Assembly: GCA_037445895.1 (NCBI GenBank)
Contig: JBBIJO010000007.1
Span: 54,923-118,922, forward strand
Reading direction: 5' to 3'
DNA from: JBBIJO01 sp037445895
GTDB taxonomy: Bacteria > Bacteroidota > Ignavibacteria > Kapaibacteriales > UBA2268
Length of the DNA stretch: 64,000 bases
Shown: in pieces, positions 16,736 to 25,969 of the stretch
Numbering within the stretch: position 1 is the first letter of the stretch
Layout: every line of letters begins with the position of its first letter
The notes under the pieces: generated by a model
The model's input: the letters and a program-made list of their open reading frames with translations, nothing else
What the model was told of the DNA's origin: nothing
Database searches by the model: none
Program-made: the position numbers and the translations under genes

Positions 16736-18676
16736 CTAATATTCTTGCATAACGATTAAAGAATAATTTTGATTTCGAGCGCCAGCAAAAATCAAAGTAT
16801 AATTTTTACCAAAAGTTAAATAAACATCATTGAATTGAATTAGTGTCTTGCCGTTCGTATCGTCAACGACAAAAAGACTTGACTTCCTTTCAACATTAAT
16901 TGTTTCTGTGTTCGATTGGGAACCATACGATAATTTTTCAACAATTATATTTCCAGTTTCGCTACCCGCACGAATTGTAATGCTCGGCACGAATTTGCAA
17001 GCGTTAATAAATCTTCGGCGGTAATTACGTGTATCGGTTCCCATCGAAGGAATCGAAAAATCGAGGGCTTCAATTTCGTTCGAATCGCCTGCAACAACAA
17101 TCATACCTCTTTTTCCTAAATCGGGTGCAACCGAAAAGCTACGCCCATTTATTGTAAATCCCGATAAGTCCAACGGAATGATTGTCGAAAGAGATTCTTT
17201 GTATTTCAACTTTGCCGACTCAAAAATTCCTTGGATTTTAATCGATGCATTTTGTAATTCAGTATTTGTATTAACAATTTGAAGAAAATAGCCACGGGGA
17301 AGTAACTCGACCGAAGTGTGTTCTTCGCTGTCCTCGACTATCGAAAACTGGATTTCGCCTTTGCTATCTTTGAATAATACCACAATATAGCTTCTATTGG
17401 GTAGAAACTCGCCAACACCAGTTTGTAAGAGTGTATTGGGTTCAGTAGCCGAAAATAAAGTTAATGGCAAATACCCAGACGAAATAAGCACAGCAGACGA
17501 AACCTTATTCGATTTCAACTTCGAAGCTAAAACTTCGCCAGAAACAAAGCCAAATTGATTGCTGCTCGCCCGCGCACCAAGCGATAGCGTTACTGCGATA
17601 GAATCGTCGAGTGCATTTATTACTCTTACAAGCGAGCGACCATTTAAAGATTCACGCAAAAAAACTGGGCTACTCAAAATAACTTTTACCTCGCCAGAAC
17701 TATCGAAAACAAACAGCGAGTATTTTTTATTCACTTCGAATGAATTTGTCAAATAGACATCCCTATTTTGGTAAGAAACCCTAAGGCTATCGGAAAAATC
17801 AGATTCACACACAGGTATCTTATTATAACTATCAATATTACCAGGGAGTATATTTGGGGATATTATGTATTGAGGTAACTTCGTCAAAGAAATATTTTCC
17901 GAAGAAAAGTTAATCGTTCTGATATAAGCGACTCTATCTTCCAATGGTTCTAATCTCCGCATTGCAAATGGCGAGTTGTCGTAATCGTCGATAAGAAAAA
18001 GTTCGATTCCTCCGGAAGGCTCTTTTGCAACAAAAAGTGTGTATTCTTTGTCCTCTTCAAAATTAATTTCATACAAATTCAAAAGTTTTTTATTCCCATT
18101 TTGCTCTTGAACAACTGAAAGCACATTGTTACCCGCTTCAACCGTCTGCAAAAAAGGAAACGTAAAATAGCTCAAGGCAGAAACAAAGGTTTTCCCGTTT
18201 GGGCATCCTAAAAGCACACTATATCGAGTGGAAGAATCTTTTACAAGGTTCAGAAACTTAAAGTAGGCCTTATATTGTTTCGTAGGTAAACCTACGGTAG
18301 TATATAAAACCATAAACGTATCGGCATTACCGTTCGAGCGATAGCTTTCGCCCGCTACAATTAGGTAACGTGTATCGCGAACCAAGCGAAGTTTTCGCGG
18401 AGCTTGATATACAAAATTTCCATTGGACTTAAACCCCATTGTAACAGAGTCAATAGGAGGAGGTTTTAACGTGTCCGACAAACCCAAATAGGAAACAGAA
18501 TTACTTTGAATAGATGTGTTTAAATCCAAAGCCAAGGTAGCGGAACCTTGGACTGCATTTAAAAACCGAATTCGTATAGTCTCGTTCGGGAGTGGAGGAT
18601 TGACCAAGGAGGGGTCTTCTTTGGCACATCCAAACAATACCAGCAAAAGTAGTAAAACTCCCAAATTTTTTCTCAT
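16736..18676 (-). CDS. DUF4397-repeat lipoprotein
   Basis: About 646 residues. The N-terminus MRKNLGVLLLLLVLFGCAKEDPS is a lipoprotein signal with lipobox LFGC, so the mature protein should begin at Cys and be lipid-anchored. Behind it come about six weakly similar units opening with a beta strand such as IRFLNAVQG, FKFLNLVKD, IRTINFSSE, VRVINALDD, LQIVNTNTE and RFINACKFV, matching DUF4397 domains of unknown function seen in Bacteroidota envelope proteins. I chose ATG 18676 because the promoter word TAACTTTG (18713-18706) lies between it and the earlier in-frame start at 18718. It heads the operon that continues with the S8 protease, SDR and acylase genes. Confidence 0.82.
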   Translation of the reverse strand: MRKNLGVLLLLLVLFGCAKEDPSLVNPPLPNETIRIRFLNAVQGSATLALDLNTSIQSNSVSYLGLSDTLKPPPIDSVTMGFKSNGNFVYQAPRKLRLVRDTRYLIVAGESYRSNGNADTFMVLYTTVGLPTKQYKAYFKFLNLVKDSSTRYSVLLGCPNGKTFVSALSYFTFPFLQTVEAGNNVLSVVQEQNGNKKLLNLYEINFEEDKEYTLFVAKEPSGGIELFLIDDYDNSPFAMRRLEPLEDRVAYIRTINFSSENISLTKLPQYIISPNILPGNIDSYNKIPVCESDFSDSLRVSYQNRDVYLTNSFEVNKKYSLFVFDSSGEVKVILSSPVFLRESLNGRSLVRVINALDDSIAVTLSLGARASSNQFGFVSGEVLASKLKSNKVSSAVLISSGYLPLTLFSATEPNTLLQTGVGEFLPNRSYIVVLFKDSKGEIQFSIVEDSEEHTSVELLPRGYFLQIVNTNTELQNASIKIQGIFESAKLKYKESLSTIIPLDLSGFTINGRSFSVAPDLGKRGMIVVAGDSNEIEALDFSIPSMGTDTRNYRRRFINACKFVPSITIRAGSETGNIIVEKLSYGSQSNTETINVERKSSLFVVDDTNGKTLIQFNDVYLTFGKNYTLIFAGARNQNYSLIVMQEY

Positions 18677-18705
18677 TGATTGCATTTTTAAATAAAACAA
18701 AGACT

Positions 18706-18713
18706 CAAAGTTA
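18706..18713 (-). promoter_or_regulatory. Promoter -7 element TAACTTTG for the DUF4397-protease operon
   Basis: The minus strand reads TAACTTTG, matching TAnnTTTG, about 30 bases before the chosen ATG at 18676. No good -33 TTG is seen at the usual distance. It overlaps a longer in-frame extension of the gene, which argues against that extension. Confidence 0.45.
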
Positions 18714-18726
18714 ATCAAAAAGTTAC

Positions 18727-18762
18727 AAAAAATAAGGTAACCCGAAAAATCTTCGAGTTACC
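18727..18762 (-). terminator. Intrinsic terminator of the VWA gene
   Basis: On the minus strand GGTAACTCGAA (18762-18752) pairs with TTCGGGTTACC (18746-18736), 10 Watson-Crick pairs plus one G-U, with a 5-base loop, followed by TTATTTTTTG. It stands 23 bases after the stop at 18785 and separates this gene from the DUF4397 operon. Confidence 0.85.
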
Positions 18763-18784
18763 ATTATTCGATAATCATTTAGCG

Positions 18785-21700
18785 TTATTTTGTTAAAACT
18801 ACACTAACAGTTGAAACATACGAATCGGTTTGCATTCGAATGAAATATAAGCCTCGGGCAATATCGTTTGTCGAAACATAGAACGAATAAGCCCCTGTTT
18901 GCAAAACACCATTGAAGATGGTCTTAACCTTTTCGCCAAGCGAATTAAACATTTCGATTTTTACATTGCTTTCGAAAGCCACTTCGATATTGACATCGAA
19001 ATCATCGGCAACTGGATTCGGAACGATTTCGGCAAGAAAATCGGGAAGCGGCGAGACAACAACCAAACGACCTTCGGTGAAACAAGTTCGTAAGTCAATC
19101 TTAATAGAACTCGCCTCGGGCAAAATACAAAGAGATGCTTCTGGGAAAATAGGTTTTATGTTGATATCAGGCTTCGAAATGTCGGAAAGATATGTATCGA
19201 AAACTATTGCACCATCGAATTGAAGTGGTGTCGAAACCGCAGGACCAGTCCCTTTAATAAGGAAGCCATCGGCGGTTTCTTCGACAATCCAATTCCAATT
19301 TACCAGCGAAGAGGTGCAAGTATCGACAAATAAACTCATTTTATAGGTTCTAACTTCGAGATTGATTTGTGTTAAATCAACTCCGTGGGCTTTTTGAATC
19401 TTCACACTGAACGGAATAGATAATTTCTTGCCAATAGCACTAAATCTTGTATTCAAAAGTTTAATATCTGCTTTTACCGTTTCTGTGAAAATACTCCCGC
19501 TCAAAGGTATATCTCGTGTGCCCACATTCGATTGTATATTCAAAGTTGCAGAATAATATGTTTTACCTCCTTGCGGAACGAACCTAACAACTATCGTTCC
19601 CTTACTATTTGCGGGGACAGAACTTGGATAACTTAGAATTTCGAAGCTCGTTCGATCGGCTCCGGAAATGGCTACCTGGGTTAAAGTCAAAGTAACATCG
19701 AATCCAGAATTATCTATTTCGATAGAAAGTTGTTTTGTTCCACAAGCCGAAATTTCTCCGAAATCAAGTTCACCGGGAATAACAACGAGACCTTCTCCAA
19801 TTCCATAAACCAAAACAGTATCGTTTACTATTGGATTTTTCAATGGTCCCGGGGCTGCATCGCTTTTGATTAAAGCCAAAACTGTTTTTGTTCCTGGCAT
19901 TGTTGGATTAAAATCAATGGGGATTGAAACCGAGCCACTGTTCTTTGGAACAATAAAGTTTTGTGTTATTGCACCGGCGCCAAACTTAAAATCTGGACTA
20001 GACGCCAATATTACATCTTGAACAAAAAGGTCCATCGTCGCGCTTGGATTAGTAATTACAAGGTTAGCAGTAATGGGTGTGTTTACTTTGGTTGAACCAC
20101 AATTGACATCCGGAGCACTAATTTCAGGTAATCCTCCAATTCCCATCAATTCTGCCTTCAATGGATTGGGGTTACCTTCGATACCGACGACTATTGCATT
20201 CCTTTTGAAGCCTTCGTCTTGGGGCTTAAATCTTACAAAAATATCCTGTTTTTCATTTGGAGCAAGCGTCAAAGGCAAAGAAATACCTAAATTCGCTGTA
20301 AAGTTCAAATCTGTTGGATTTTCCAATGCCAACGAATTGATAGTAACCACCGAAGAACCTGTATTTTCGATTGTATATATGCTATCATTATCGGTAATAA
20401 TCCGTCGAATCCCAAAATCCATTGTAGGTAATGGCAAATCGGTATTAATTCCTGTTCCAGTCAAGGTCGTGAAAAAATCCCCGCAAACAGTGGGAGTATT
20501 AAATTTCAAGTATGCGGTCTTGTTCCCTGGTGTTTGCGGATTGAATCCAACAGTTACACTAAGACATTGTCCAGGGTTCAATGTAAACTTGCCTCCTCCG
20601 GATAAAATCTTAAACTCGCTCTTATCAGTCCCTTCGAGTGTTACGTCTCCTTCGATTGCAACTGCGGTAGTATTTTTGAATACACAGTTATCCGTTTTGG
20701 TATCGGACGAAAGCACTGGAATATTTGGGAAATCAATTGAATTTGTCGCTTCGCCTCCGCAAGGAGCAACAAGGGCTACTGGTCCAGAATTGCACGGAAA
20801 AGCATCAACACTGAAATTAACTTGTGAAGAGACAGTTGGGGGACTCTCGGTGTAACTAATCTCTATCGTATGGCTACTACCTTTCGGTAAGACAAAAGGA
20901 AGTGTTTTACCCTTCCAATCGATAGCAAACTTAGAGGTTGGAGGGAAAAACACAGGATTGTTAATAGTAATGTCTGTATTCTTTGCAGTTAATGTTAGTT
21001 GTCGGGTTGTAGTCCCAATTCCTGGAGCACCGAATAATAACAATGAATCGGAAAAGTCAATCTTCGCAATACTCGTTGTTGGAGCAAGATAAGAAGTCGT
21101 TACTGAATCTGGTATTCGTTTGAATACAGCCTTAATATTTCTGTTTCTACTTGTTTCATAGCAACCATAGGGGGCAGTCCAAGTAAGATAACAAACGTTT
21201 CGACTTTGTATATCGCCGACAATTTTTTTAAAAGCATCAATCAAACCTTGTTTAGTCGTTATAGAATAACTTTTGCCGGCGGTATTTTGGCAAATCCAAT
21301 CAATCTGGGAATTCACAGGCGTTGTAATAAAGAGAGCATAAACCTGTGCTTTTATCCTTTTTGCATAACTTATCACTGTGTCTCTTTTCCAATCGGGAAA
21401 AGGTCGCTCTGGTTCACCATCGGATAAGAAAATCACCACGCGACGCAAGTCTTTCGGTGCAGTTTCGAGTAATGCCAACGCACCAAGAGGCGGAACATTC
21501 CGAACAAAAGGAGGATAGAAGTCGGTCGAACCCGCGGCAATAGTCATATTAATATCAAGCCAATCGTATGCCGGCTGTTTTGTATCGAAGAGTGGGCTCG
21601 TTTTGTAAACGTCGCCCGCAAAAAGGACGAAACCTACAACCGAGGGAGGGTCAATTTTGATTGAGTCGAGAAAAGCACGGGCTCCTTGTTTAACCCAATC

Positions 21701-22030
21701 GAACCTCCGTTCACCATTTCCTGCATCAGTATTCATCGAGGTACTTATGTCGAGAACAAGAACAACAGCCAATTGTGGAAAGAAACTGACCTTCTTGCAA
21801 TCGACTCCTATCGAAGCGTTCATTAATTGTCCATTTTCATAAAAATCGAAATCCGCCGATGTAACGTTAGGATAATCAATGCCCATTTGAGTTCTTGCAT
21901 AAAACATAGCTCTCATTTGTGGGAAATTAGTTGTGTCGATCGAATACAAATTGAAGAATTGAGTAAAGGCTGGGAAATAACCCAATAGAAGCAACAAAAC
22001 TACAATTACTGACTTTGCAATTGTTTTCAT
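18785..22030 (-). CDS. VWA domain protein with HYDIN/choice-of-anchor-D repeats and T9SS sorting domain
   Basis: 1081 residues. A signal peptide (SVIVVLLLLLGYFPAFTQ) is followed by a von Willebrand factor A domain whose metal site shows DISTS (Asp 94, Ser 96, Ser 98) and SDGEP further on. Then come at least four Ig-like choice-of-anchor-D repeats (DFPNIPVLSSD, DFGIRRIITDND, DVNCGSTKVNTP, DFGEISACGTKQ), a cohesin-like stretch, and a T9SS sorting tail (IVPNPVADDFDVNI to IARGLYFIRMQ). VWA domains bind ligands through a divalent metal, so this is probably a surface adhesin or scaffold; the partner is unknown. AAGGAG stands 7-8 bases before the ATG. It has its own promoter (22104-22111) and terminator (18727-18762), so it is monocistronic. 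Confidence 0.9.
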   Translation of the reverse strand: MKTIAKSVIVVLLLLLGYFPAFTQFFNLYSIDTTNFPQMRAMFYARTQMGIDYPNVTSADFDFYENGQLMNASIGVDCKKVSFFPQLAVVLVLDISTSMNTDAGNGERRFDWVKQGARAFLDSIKIDPPSVVGFVLFAGDVYKTSPLFDTKQPAYDWLDINMTIAAGSTDFYPPFVRNVPPLGALALLETAPKDLRRVVIFLSDGEPERPFPDWKRDTVISYAKRIKAQVYALFITTPVNSQIDWICQNTAGKSYSITTKQGLIDAFKKIVGDIQSRNVCYLTWTAPYGCYETSRNRNIKAVFKRIPDSVTTSYLAPTTSIAKIDFSDSLLLFGAPGIGTTTRQLTLTAKNTDITINNPVFFPPTSKFAIDWKGKTLPFVLPKGSSHTIEISYTESPPTVSSQVNFSVDAFPCNSGPVALVAPCGGEATNSIDFPNIPVLSSDTKTDNCVFKNTTAVAIEGDVTLEGTDKSEFKILSGGGKFTLNPGQCLSVTVGFNPQTPGNKTAYLKFNTPTVCGDFFTTLTGTGINTDLPLPTMDFGIRRIITDNDSIYTIENTGSSVVTINSLALENPTDLNFTANLGISLPLTLAPNEKQDIFVRFKPQDEGFKRNAIVVGIEGNPNPLKAELMGIGGLPEISAPDVNCGSTKVNTPITANLVITNPSATMDLFVQDVILASSPDFKFGAGAITQNFIVPKNSGSVSIPIDFNPTMPGTKTVLALIKSDAAPGPLKNPIVNDTVLVYGIGEGLVVIPGELDFGEISACGTKQLSIEIDNSGFDVTLTLTQVAISGADRTSFEILSYPSSVPANSKGTIVVRFVPQGGKTYYSATLNIQSNVGTRDIPLSGSIFTETVKADIKLLNTRFSAIGKKLSIPFSVKIQKAHGVDLTQINLEVRTYKMSLFVDTCTSSLVNWNWIVEETADGFLIKGTGPAVSTPLQFDGAIVFDTYLSDISKPDINIKPIFPEASLCILPEASSIKIDLRTCFTEGRLVVVSPLPDFLAEIVPNPVADDFDVNIEVAFESNVKIEMFNSLGEKVKTIFNGVLQTGAYSFYVSTNDIARGLYFIRMQTDSYVSTVSVVLTK

Positions 22031-22103
22031 TTTCTTCTCCTTTTATAATTTATGATATATAACAAACAAAATAGTCCTGCAAAAGTTACTCTTCCTTAAA
22101 AAA

Positions 22104-22111
22104 CAAAAGTA
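22104..22111 (-). promoter_or_regulatory. Promoter -7 element TACTTTTG for the VWA gene
   Basis: The minus strand reads TACTTTTG (22111-22104), matching TAnnTTTG, about 75 bases before the ATG at 22030. A near-match TAACTTTTG occurs a little further downstream. Confidence 0.5.
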
Positions 22112-22206
22112 AGATAATAAGCATTTGCGAAAAATAACAAATACTATTATTTTTTTGTAATAATTTCGTTTTTTATTTTGTAATATTTAGAACTACAAAT
22201 TGAGTT

Positions 22207-23448
22207 ATGATGTATAAACGAACCATAGGCTTATGCTTTTTGGCAACGATATTGTTGTTTCCGCATCTTTTGTGGAATCAAAAATGCAAGGACTATATGA
22301 TTTTCGATGGCTCCGAAAAACTGCTCCTTTATTCAATAGACACAACAGGAAATTGGTGGATTTTAACACAACCATATACAAACGAATACCGTTACATTGT
22401 AGATGGAAAGCCAAGCAATACCTTCAAATCCATAACACAAATTGTTTTCTCGCCGAATGGGACAAAATGGATGTTCTTTGGTCGAGATAATACAAATTGG
22501 AACCTCCTCACCCTAGATACAGCAATTATCTGTTTGGCAGAAGAAATTGCCGACTATGGCTTTTCGCCGAATTCACAAAATTACTACTATGCGATTCGTA
22601 ATGGCAACCAAACAACTGTATATTACAATCGCAAAGCCGAGAGCATTACAAATTTTTCAGGTAAAATCTATTCAAACTGGACTGGCGAAAAAATTGCTTT
22701 CGTTATCAAAAGGAATAATGCTAAACATCTTGTTATTGATGGAATCGAAACAAACGCATTCGACGAAATTAAACCATTAGGTTTTTGGCACGACGACTCC
22801 TTTATTTTTGCAGGTAAAATTGGAAATCTTTGGGAAATTTACCGAGATACGAAACCAATTACTGAAGAATTATCGCAAATAATTGATATGAAAATAAATC
22901 TCGCAGGAACAGTCGCTGCTTTTTTAGCACGCAATACAATTGGGAATGCTTATGCTATACTCTATTCGGATGAATTCAATGAACCCATCTATTCCAGGCC
23001 CTATGACGCTGTTTCTAGCCTTGCAATTCATCCAATAGAGCCACTGATAAGCTTCTCTGCAAGTAAAAACCTTGTAAATTACATAATTTATGGCAGCGTA
23101 GAATATTCACTTGGTGAATTTTCGGCAATTTCAAAATTTACACACGATGGGTCGGAAATCTATTATCTCTATTGCAATATAGAATGCTACTTGTATGTTG
23201 ATGGCAAACGTTTTGTTCTTCCTTCCTACATCAACCAAGAGAACACAATTGCTCGAATGCCCCAAACATCGACAATAGCATATTCTAATTTTAACTCTAT
23301 GGTTATGCTCAACTACAACAACAACGCCCAATACTCTGGAATGATGGTGGACAACATAACTCCACCCATCTATAACTATCGCTACGGTGAATACCAAGCA
23401 CTCGGTTCAATCGGAAATAAACTCTATCTCCTTACGTGTAAGCCTTAG
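22207..23448 (+). CDS. Secreted beta-propeller-like protein of unknown function
   Basis: 413 residues with a signal peptide (TIGLCFLATILLFPHLLW) and repeated blade-like strings such as YIVDGKPSNTFKSITQIVFSPNG, LVIDGIETNAFDEI and LYVDGKRFVLPS. Each unit pairs a VDGK/IDGIE strand with a phrase like FSPNGTKWMFFGR, which resembles WD40-like/PD40 propellers in Bacteroidota periplasmic proteins. No catalytic residues, lipobox or sorting tail were recognised, so it is probably periplasmic. It runs tail to tail into the barrel gene, sharing four bases (TTAG at 23445-23448) that hold both stop codons. It may work with the neighbouring envelope proteins, but that is only proximity. Confidence 0.75.
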   Translation: MMYKRTIGLCFLATILLFPHLLWNQKCKDYMIFDGSEKLLLYSIDTTGNWWILTQPYTNEYRYIVDGKPSNTFKSITQIVFSPNGTKWMFFGRDNTNWNLLTLDTAIICLAEEIADYGFSPNSQNYYYAIRNGNQTTVYYNRKAESITNFSGKIYSNWTGEKIAFVIKRNNAKHLVIDGIETNAFDEIKPLGFWHDDSFIFAGKIGNLWEIYRDTKPITEELSQIIDMKINLAGTVAAFLARNTIGNAYAILYSDEFNEPIYSRPYDAVSSLAIHPIEPLISFSASKNLVNYIIYGSVEYSLGEFSAISKFTHDGSEIYYLYCNIECYLYVDGKRFVLPSYINQENTIARMPQTSTIAYSNFNSMVMLNYNNNAQYSGMMVDNITPPIYNYRYGEYQALGSIGNKLYLLTCKP

Positions 23449-24287
23449 AATTTCCTTAATTGCAAAGCCATACGCAATTCGAACGAAATCAGCCAGTAAT
23501 TTAATCGAAAATTCTTCCCTCTACTAGTATTAGTAGTTAAAGGGATACCTTGTGTGTATGATAGTCCGGCATACATATTCGTACTAAAATTAAAAAGGAA
23601 GCCAATAGAAGGAACCAAACTTATGAATGGAGTTGTAAGATTTTCAATTTTACGATTTTCTATTGTTGCATTCCTTGAATTAGTTGCTGGCAAGTAAAGT
23701 TCAACGATTTCCCCATTCTCGAGCCGAACAGTTTTGTCCAACAGTTCTTTCGTATGCAACACATTCGATGAAATTGGAAATGCAATGCTCAACCCTAATC
23801 GCACAAAAGCAAACTCGAAAGGAGAATAATTTATAAATGGAGTCAAGCTTAAATAACTGAAAGAGGTTGTAGCGCGTTGTCGGAAATTGGCAAGGACACC
23901 GAAAGTATCTTGGGCACTTTCGGATATAAGCGGAACAAGTTCCCTTTGTTGGAAGGATGCGCTACTCGAAATATTTTGGTAACCGAGAATACTACCCCAT
24001 TGAATAAACGAAGCAAAGTCTTGTTGATATAAAAATCCTCCAAAAAAATTAACCTTACCCCCATCGGTAAAATTGGGACAATCGCAACTGGGAAAGAACT
24101 CTCCACTTTGCCAACTGGGTCCTAATCCAACAATAATCCCAATTTCTCGTTGCGTTGCTCCCCAACCTGGACCAAGTGGAGTTGGAGCTGCTTCTTGTTG
24201 AGCATAAACAAAATTATAAACAGTTAATAGAGTCCACAAAAAAGAAGATAAAAAAATCGTTAAATTTGTTATTTTATTTATTTTCAT
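23445..24287 (-). CDS. Outer-membrane beta-barrel protein (PorT/OmpA-like barrel)
   Basis: 280 residues. A signal peptide (IFLSSFLWTLLTVYNFVYAQ) is followed by alternating amphipathic strands: GIIVGLGPSWQSGEFF, FFGGFLYQQDF, WGSILGYQ, YLSLTPFINYSPF, FAFVRLGLSIAFPI, IGFLFNFSTNMYAGLSYTQG, NYWLISFELRMALQLRKF. The last residue is Phe with aromatic or hydrophobic residues at alternating positions before it, the usual C-terminal signal for BAM insertion. An FPSCDCPNF loop may be exposed. It is probably an 8-10 stranded barrel in the outer membrane; its ligand or transport role is unknown. It is divergent from rsmB. Being near the PorE-like gene (25970-27676) makes an envelope or secretion role possible but unproven. 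Confidence 0.78.
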   Translation of the reverse strand: MKINKITNLTIFLSSFLWTLLTVYNFVYAQQEAAPTPLGPGWGATQREIGIIVGLGPSWQSGEFFPSCDCPNFTDGGKVNFFGGFLYQQDFASFIQWGSILGYQNISSSASFQQRELVPLISESAQDTFGVLANFRQRATTSFSYLSLTPFINYSPFEFAFVRLGLSIAFPISSNVLHTKELLDKTVRLENGEIVELYLPATNSRNATIENRKIENLTTPFISLVPSIGFLFNFSTNMYAGLSYTQGIPLTTNTSRGKNFRLNYWLISFELRMALQLRKF

Positions 24288-24331
24288 AATGTTTAAATTA
24301 AATTTTTATATAATATACTTTTTAATGTCAA

Positions 24332-25768
24332 ATGGAACAAAACAATAACAACTTAACAGAGGTCAAAGTTACAAATCAAAAAGACGAAAATAACAATAAT
24401 ATTGCTTATAAAGAAGAGAAAATTTTCCCCGACTTTATGATGAATGTTCGGGCAAATGCAATAAAAATTCTTAATCGTTTCGAAAGAAGCGATTCATACA
24501 TCGAAAAACTTCTGGACAAATCCATTCGACAGTACGATTTCAATGAGCTCGACCGTGGACTTCTTACTGAATTAGTATTCGGAGTAATCCGCTGGAAGGC
24601 TAAACTCGATTATGTCCTAGTTGGATTCTACTTCGGCGATTATTTAAAATGCCTCAACGTTGTAAAAAATGCAATGCGTGTTGCACTCTACCAGATTATG
24701 TTACTCGATAAAATTCCAACATACGCCGCTATTAATGAATCAGTAGAATATGTGAAAAGAATACAAGGAGAAAAAACTGCTGGGATTGTTAATGCCGTGC
24801 TGAGGAATATTGCTAAAAATATTGACAATATTCGATATCCCGAACGTGAAGAAGACATTGTTTATCATCTTTCGGTAATGTATTCGTATCCTCGTTGGAT
24901 TGTCAAGCGCTGGTTAGAGCGTTTTGGAGAAACCGACGCAGAAAAAATGCTTTTCACTAGCAACCGACGCCCATACATCACTTTGCGAACAAATATCTAC
25001 AAAACGAACACGCAATTTATCATCAATGAACTCAAAAAAATGAACGTTCAGTTTTTTGTTTCGCCCTATTTCCCCGATTCAATTGTAGTTCGAAACCCTA
25101 AATTTAACATTTTAAAAACCCCATTGTTCGACGATGGATATGTAACCGTCCAAGATACAAGCGCTACTCTTGCGGCATTTCTCGCCCAACCGAAACCAGG
25201 GCAAGTGGTTTACGATTTATGTGCTGCTCCCGGGGGCAAAAGCTTCTATATTGCCGAACTAATGAAGAACACTGGTCGAATAATTGCTATGGATAAATAT
25301 CCTTCGAAGCTTAAATTCGTCGAAGAAGGTGCAAAACGGCTGGGATTAACAAATATCGAGACTCGAACCGACGACGCCCAAGAAGTTATCTTCGACGAAC
25401 CAGCCGATATTGTTCTTGCCGATGTTCCTTGTTCAGGCTTTGGAACTATTTCGAAAAATCCCGACGTAAAGTGGAAACGCGAAAGGGAAGATATTTACGT
25501 GCTTTCGAATATCCAAAAGAAAATACTCGAAAATGCCGCAAAAAACGTGAAAGTTGGCGGGGCTCTTGTCTATTCAACCTGCACAACGGAACCCGAAGAA
25601 AATGAACAAAATATCGAATGGTTTCTGCAAAAATTTCCAAACTTCGAACTCGACCCAGCCGAAAAGTATATCCTTCCGAAACTATGCGAAAATGGATTTT
25701 TAGTTACACTTCCATTCAAACATTATCTCGACGGAGCCTTTGCTGCAAGACTTATAAGGAAAGAATAA
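24332..25768 (+). CDS. rsmB: 16S rRNA (cytosine(967)-C(5))-methyltransferase RsmB
   Basis: 478 residues. An N-terminal NusB-like RNA-binding domain (about 40-165, with the ELDRGLLTELVFGVIRWKAKLDYVL signature) is fused to a SAM-dependent RNA m5C methyltransferase domain. SAM-binding motif I is DLCAAPGGK (295-303). The two catalytic cysteines are in DVPCSGFG (Cys 367) and YSTCTTEPEENE (Cys 417). RsmB methylates C967 of 16S rRNA near the P site, using S-adenosylmethionine. The first about 35 residues are Asn/Glu/Lys-rich and not part of the family core, so a later start at Met 36 or 37 is possible. The gene is divergent from the barrel gene with only 44 bases between starts. Confidence 0.95.
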   Translation: MEQNNNNLTEVKVTNQKDENNNNIAYKEEKIFPDFMMNVRANAIKILNRFERSDSYIEKLLDKSIRQYDFNELDRGLLTELVFGVIRWKAKLDYVLVGFYFGDYLKCLNVVKNAMRVALYQIMLLDKIPTYAAINESVEYVKRIQGEKTAGIVNAVLRNIAKNIDNIRYPEREEDIVYHLSVMYSYPRWIVKRWLERFGETDAEKMLFTSNRRPYITLRTNIYKTNTQFIINELKKMNVQFFVSPYFPDSIVVRNPKFNILKTPLFDDGYVTVQDTSATLAAFLAQPKPGQVVYDLCAAPGGKSFYIAELMKNTGRIIAMDKYPSKLKFVEEGAKRLGLTNIETRTDDAQEVIFDEPADIVLADVPCSGFGTISKNPDVKWKREREDIYVLSNIQKKILENAAKNVKVGGALVYSTCTTEPEENEQNIEWFLQKFPNFELDPAEKYILPKLCENGFLVTLPFKHYLDGAFAARLIRKE

Positions 25769-25816
25769 TCGACTACCTGCGTTATCTCTCTTGTCTAATT
25801 TTTGTTGCTTTTCTTG

Positions 25817-25840
25817 AACAAGGAACCACAATTCCTTGTT
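25817..25840. repeat. Hairpin AACAAGGAA-6-TTCCTTGTT
   Basis: Perfect 9-bp arms with a CCACAA loop in the gap between convergent rsmB and the PorE-like gene. There is no clear T run on either side, so it may be a weak bidirectional terminator or an mRNA 3' end stabiliser. Confidence 0.6.
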
Positions 25841-25898
25841 TAGTTGTCATTTGAAGGGTGTCTCTCCACTCAACCCACCCCATATCGAATCACTTACA

Positions 25899-25927
25899 CC
25901 CTCTTCCTTTTAACAAAAGAAAGGGAG
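25899..25927. repeat. Imperfect hairpin with AAC loop, polypurine/polypyrimidine arms
   Basis: CCCTCTTCCTTTT (25899-25911) faces AAAAGAAAGGGAG (25915-25927) around an AAC loop, with 10 Watson-Crick pairs, one G-U and two mismatches. The CTTCCTT..AAGG-type purine/pyrimidine asymmetry resembles the cores at 9448-9462 and 42437-42451, so it may be a diverged member of that repeat family. Confidence 0.45.
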
Positions 25928-25969
25928 AACGTAAAGTAACAAGCAAGGATAATTTATGAATTGACTTAT

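Noticed and set aside
20073..20855. Open frame of 260 codons on the plus strand
   Set aside because: Antisense to the VWA/HYDIN-repeat gene; repeats of that gene keep the opposite frame open. No recognisable domain.
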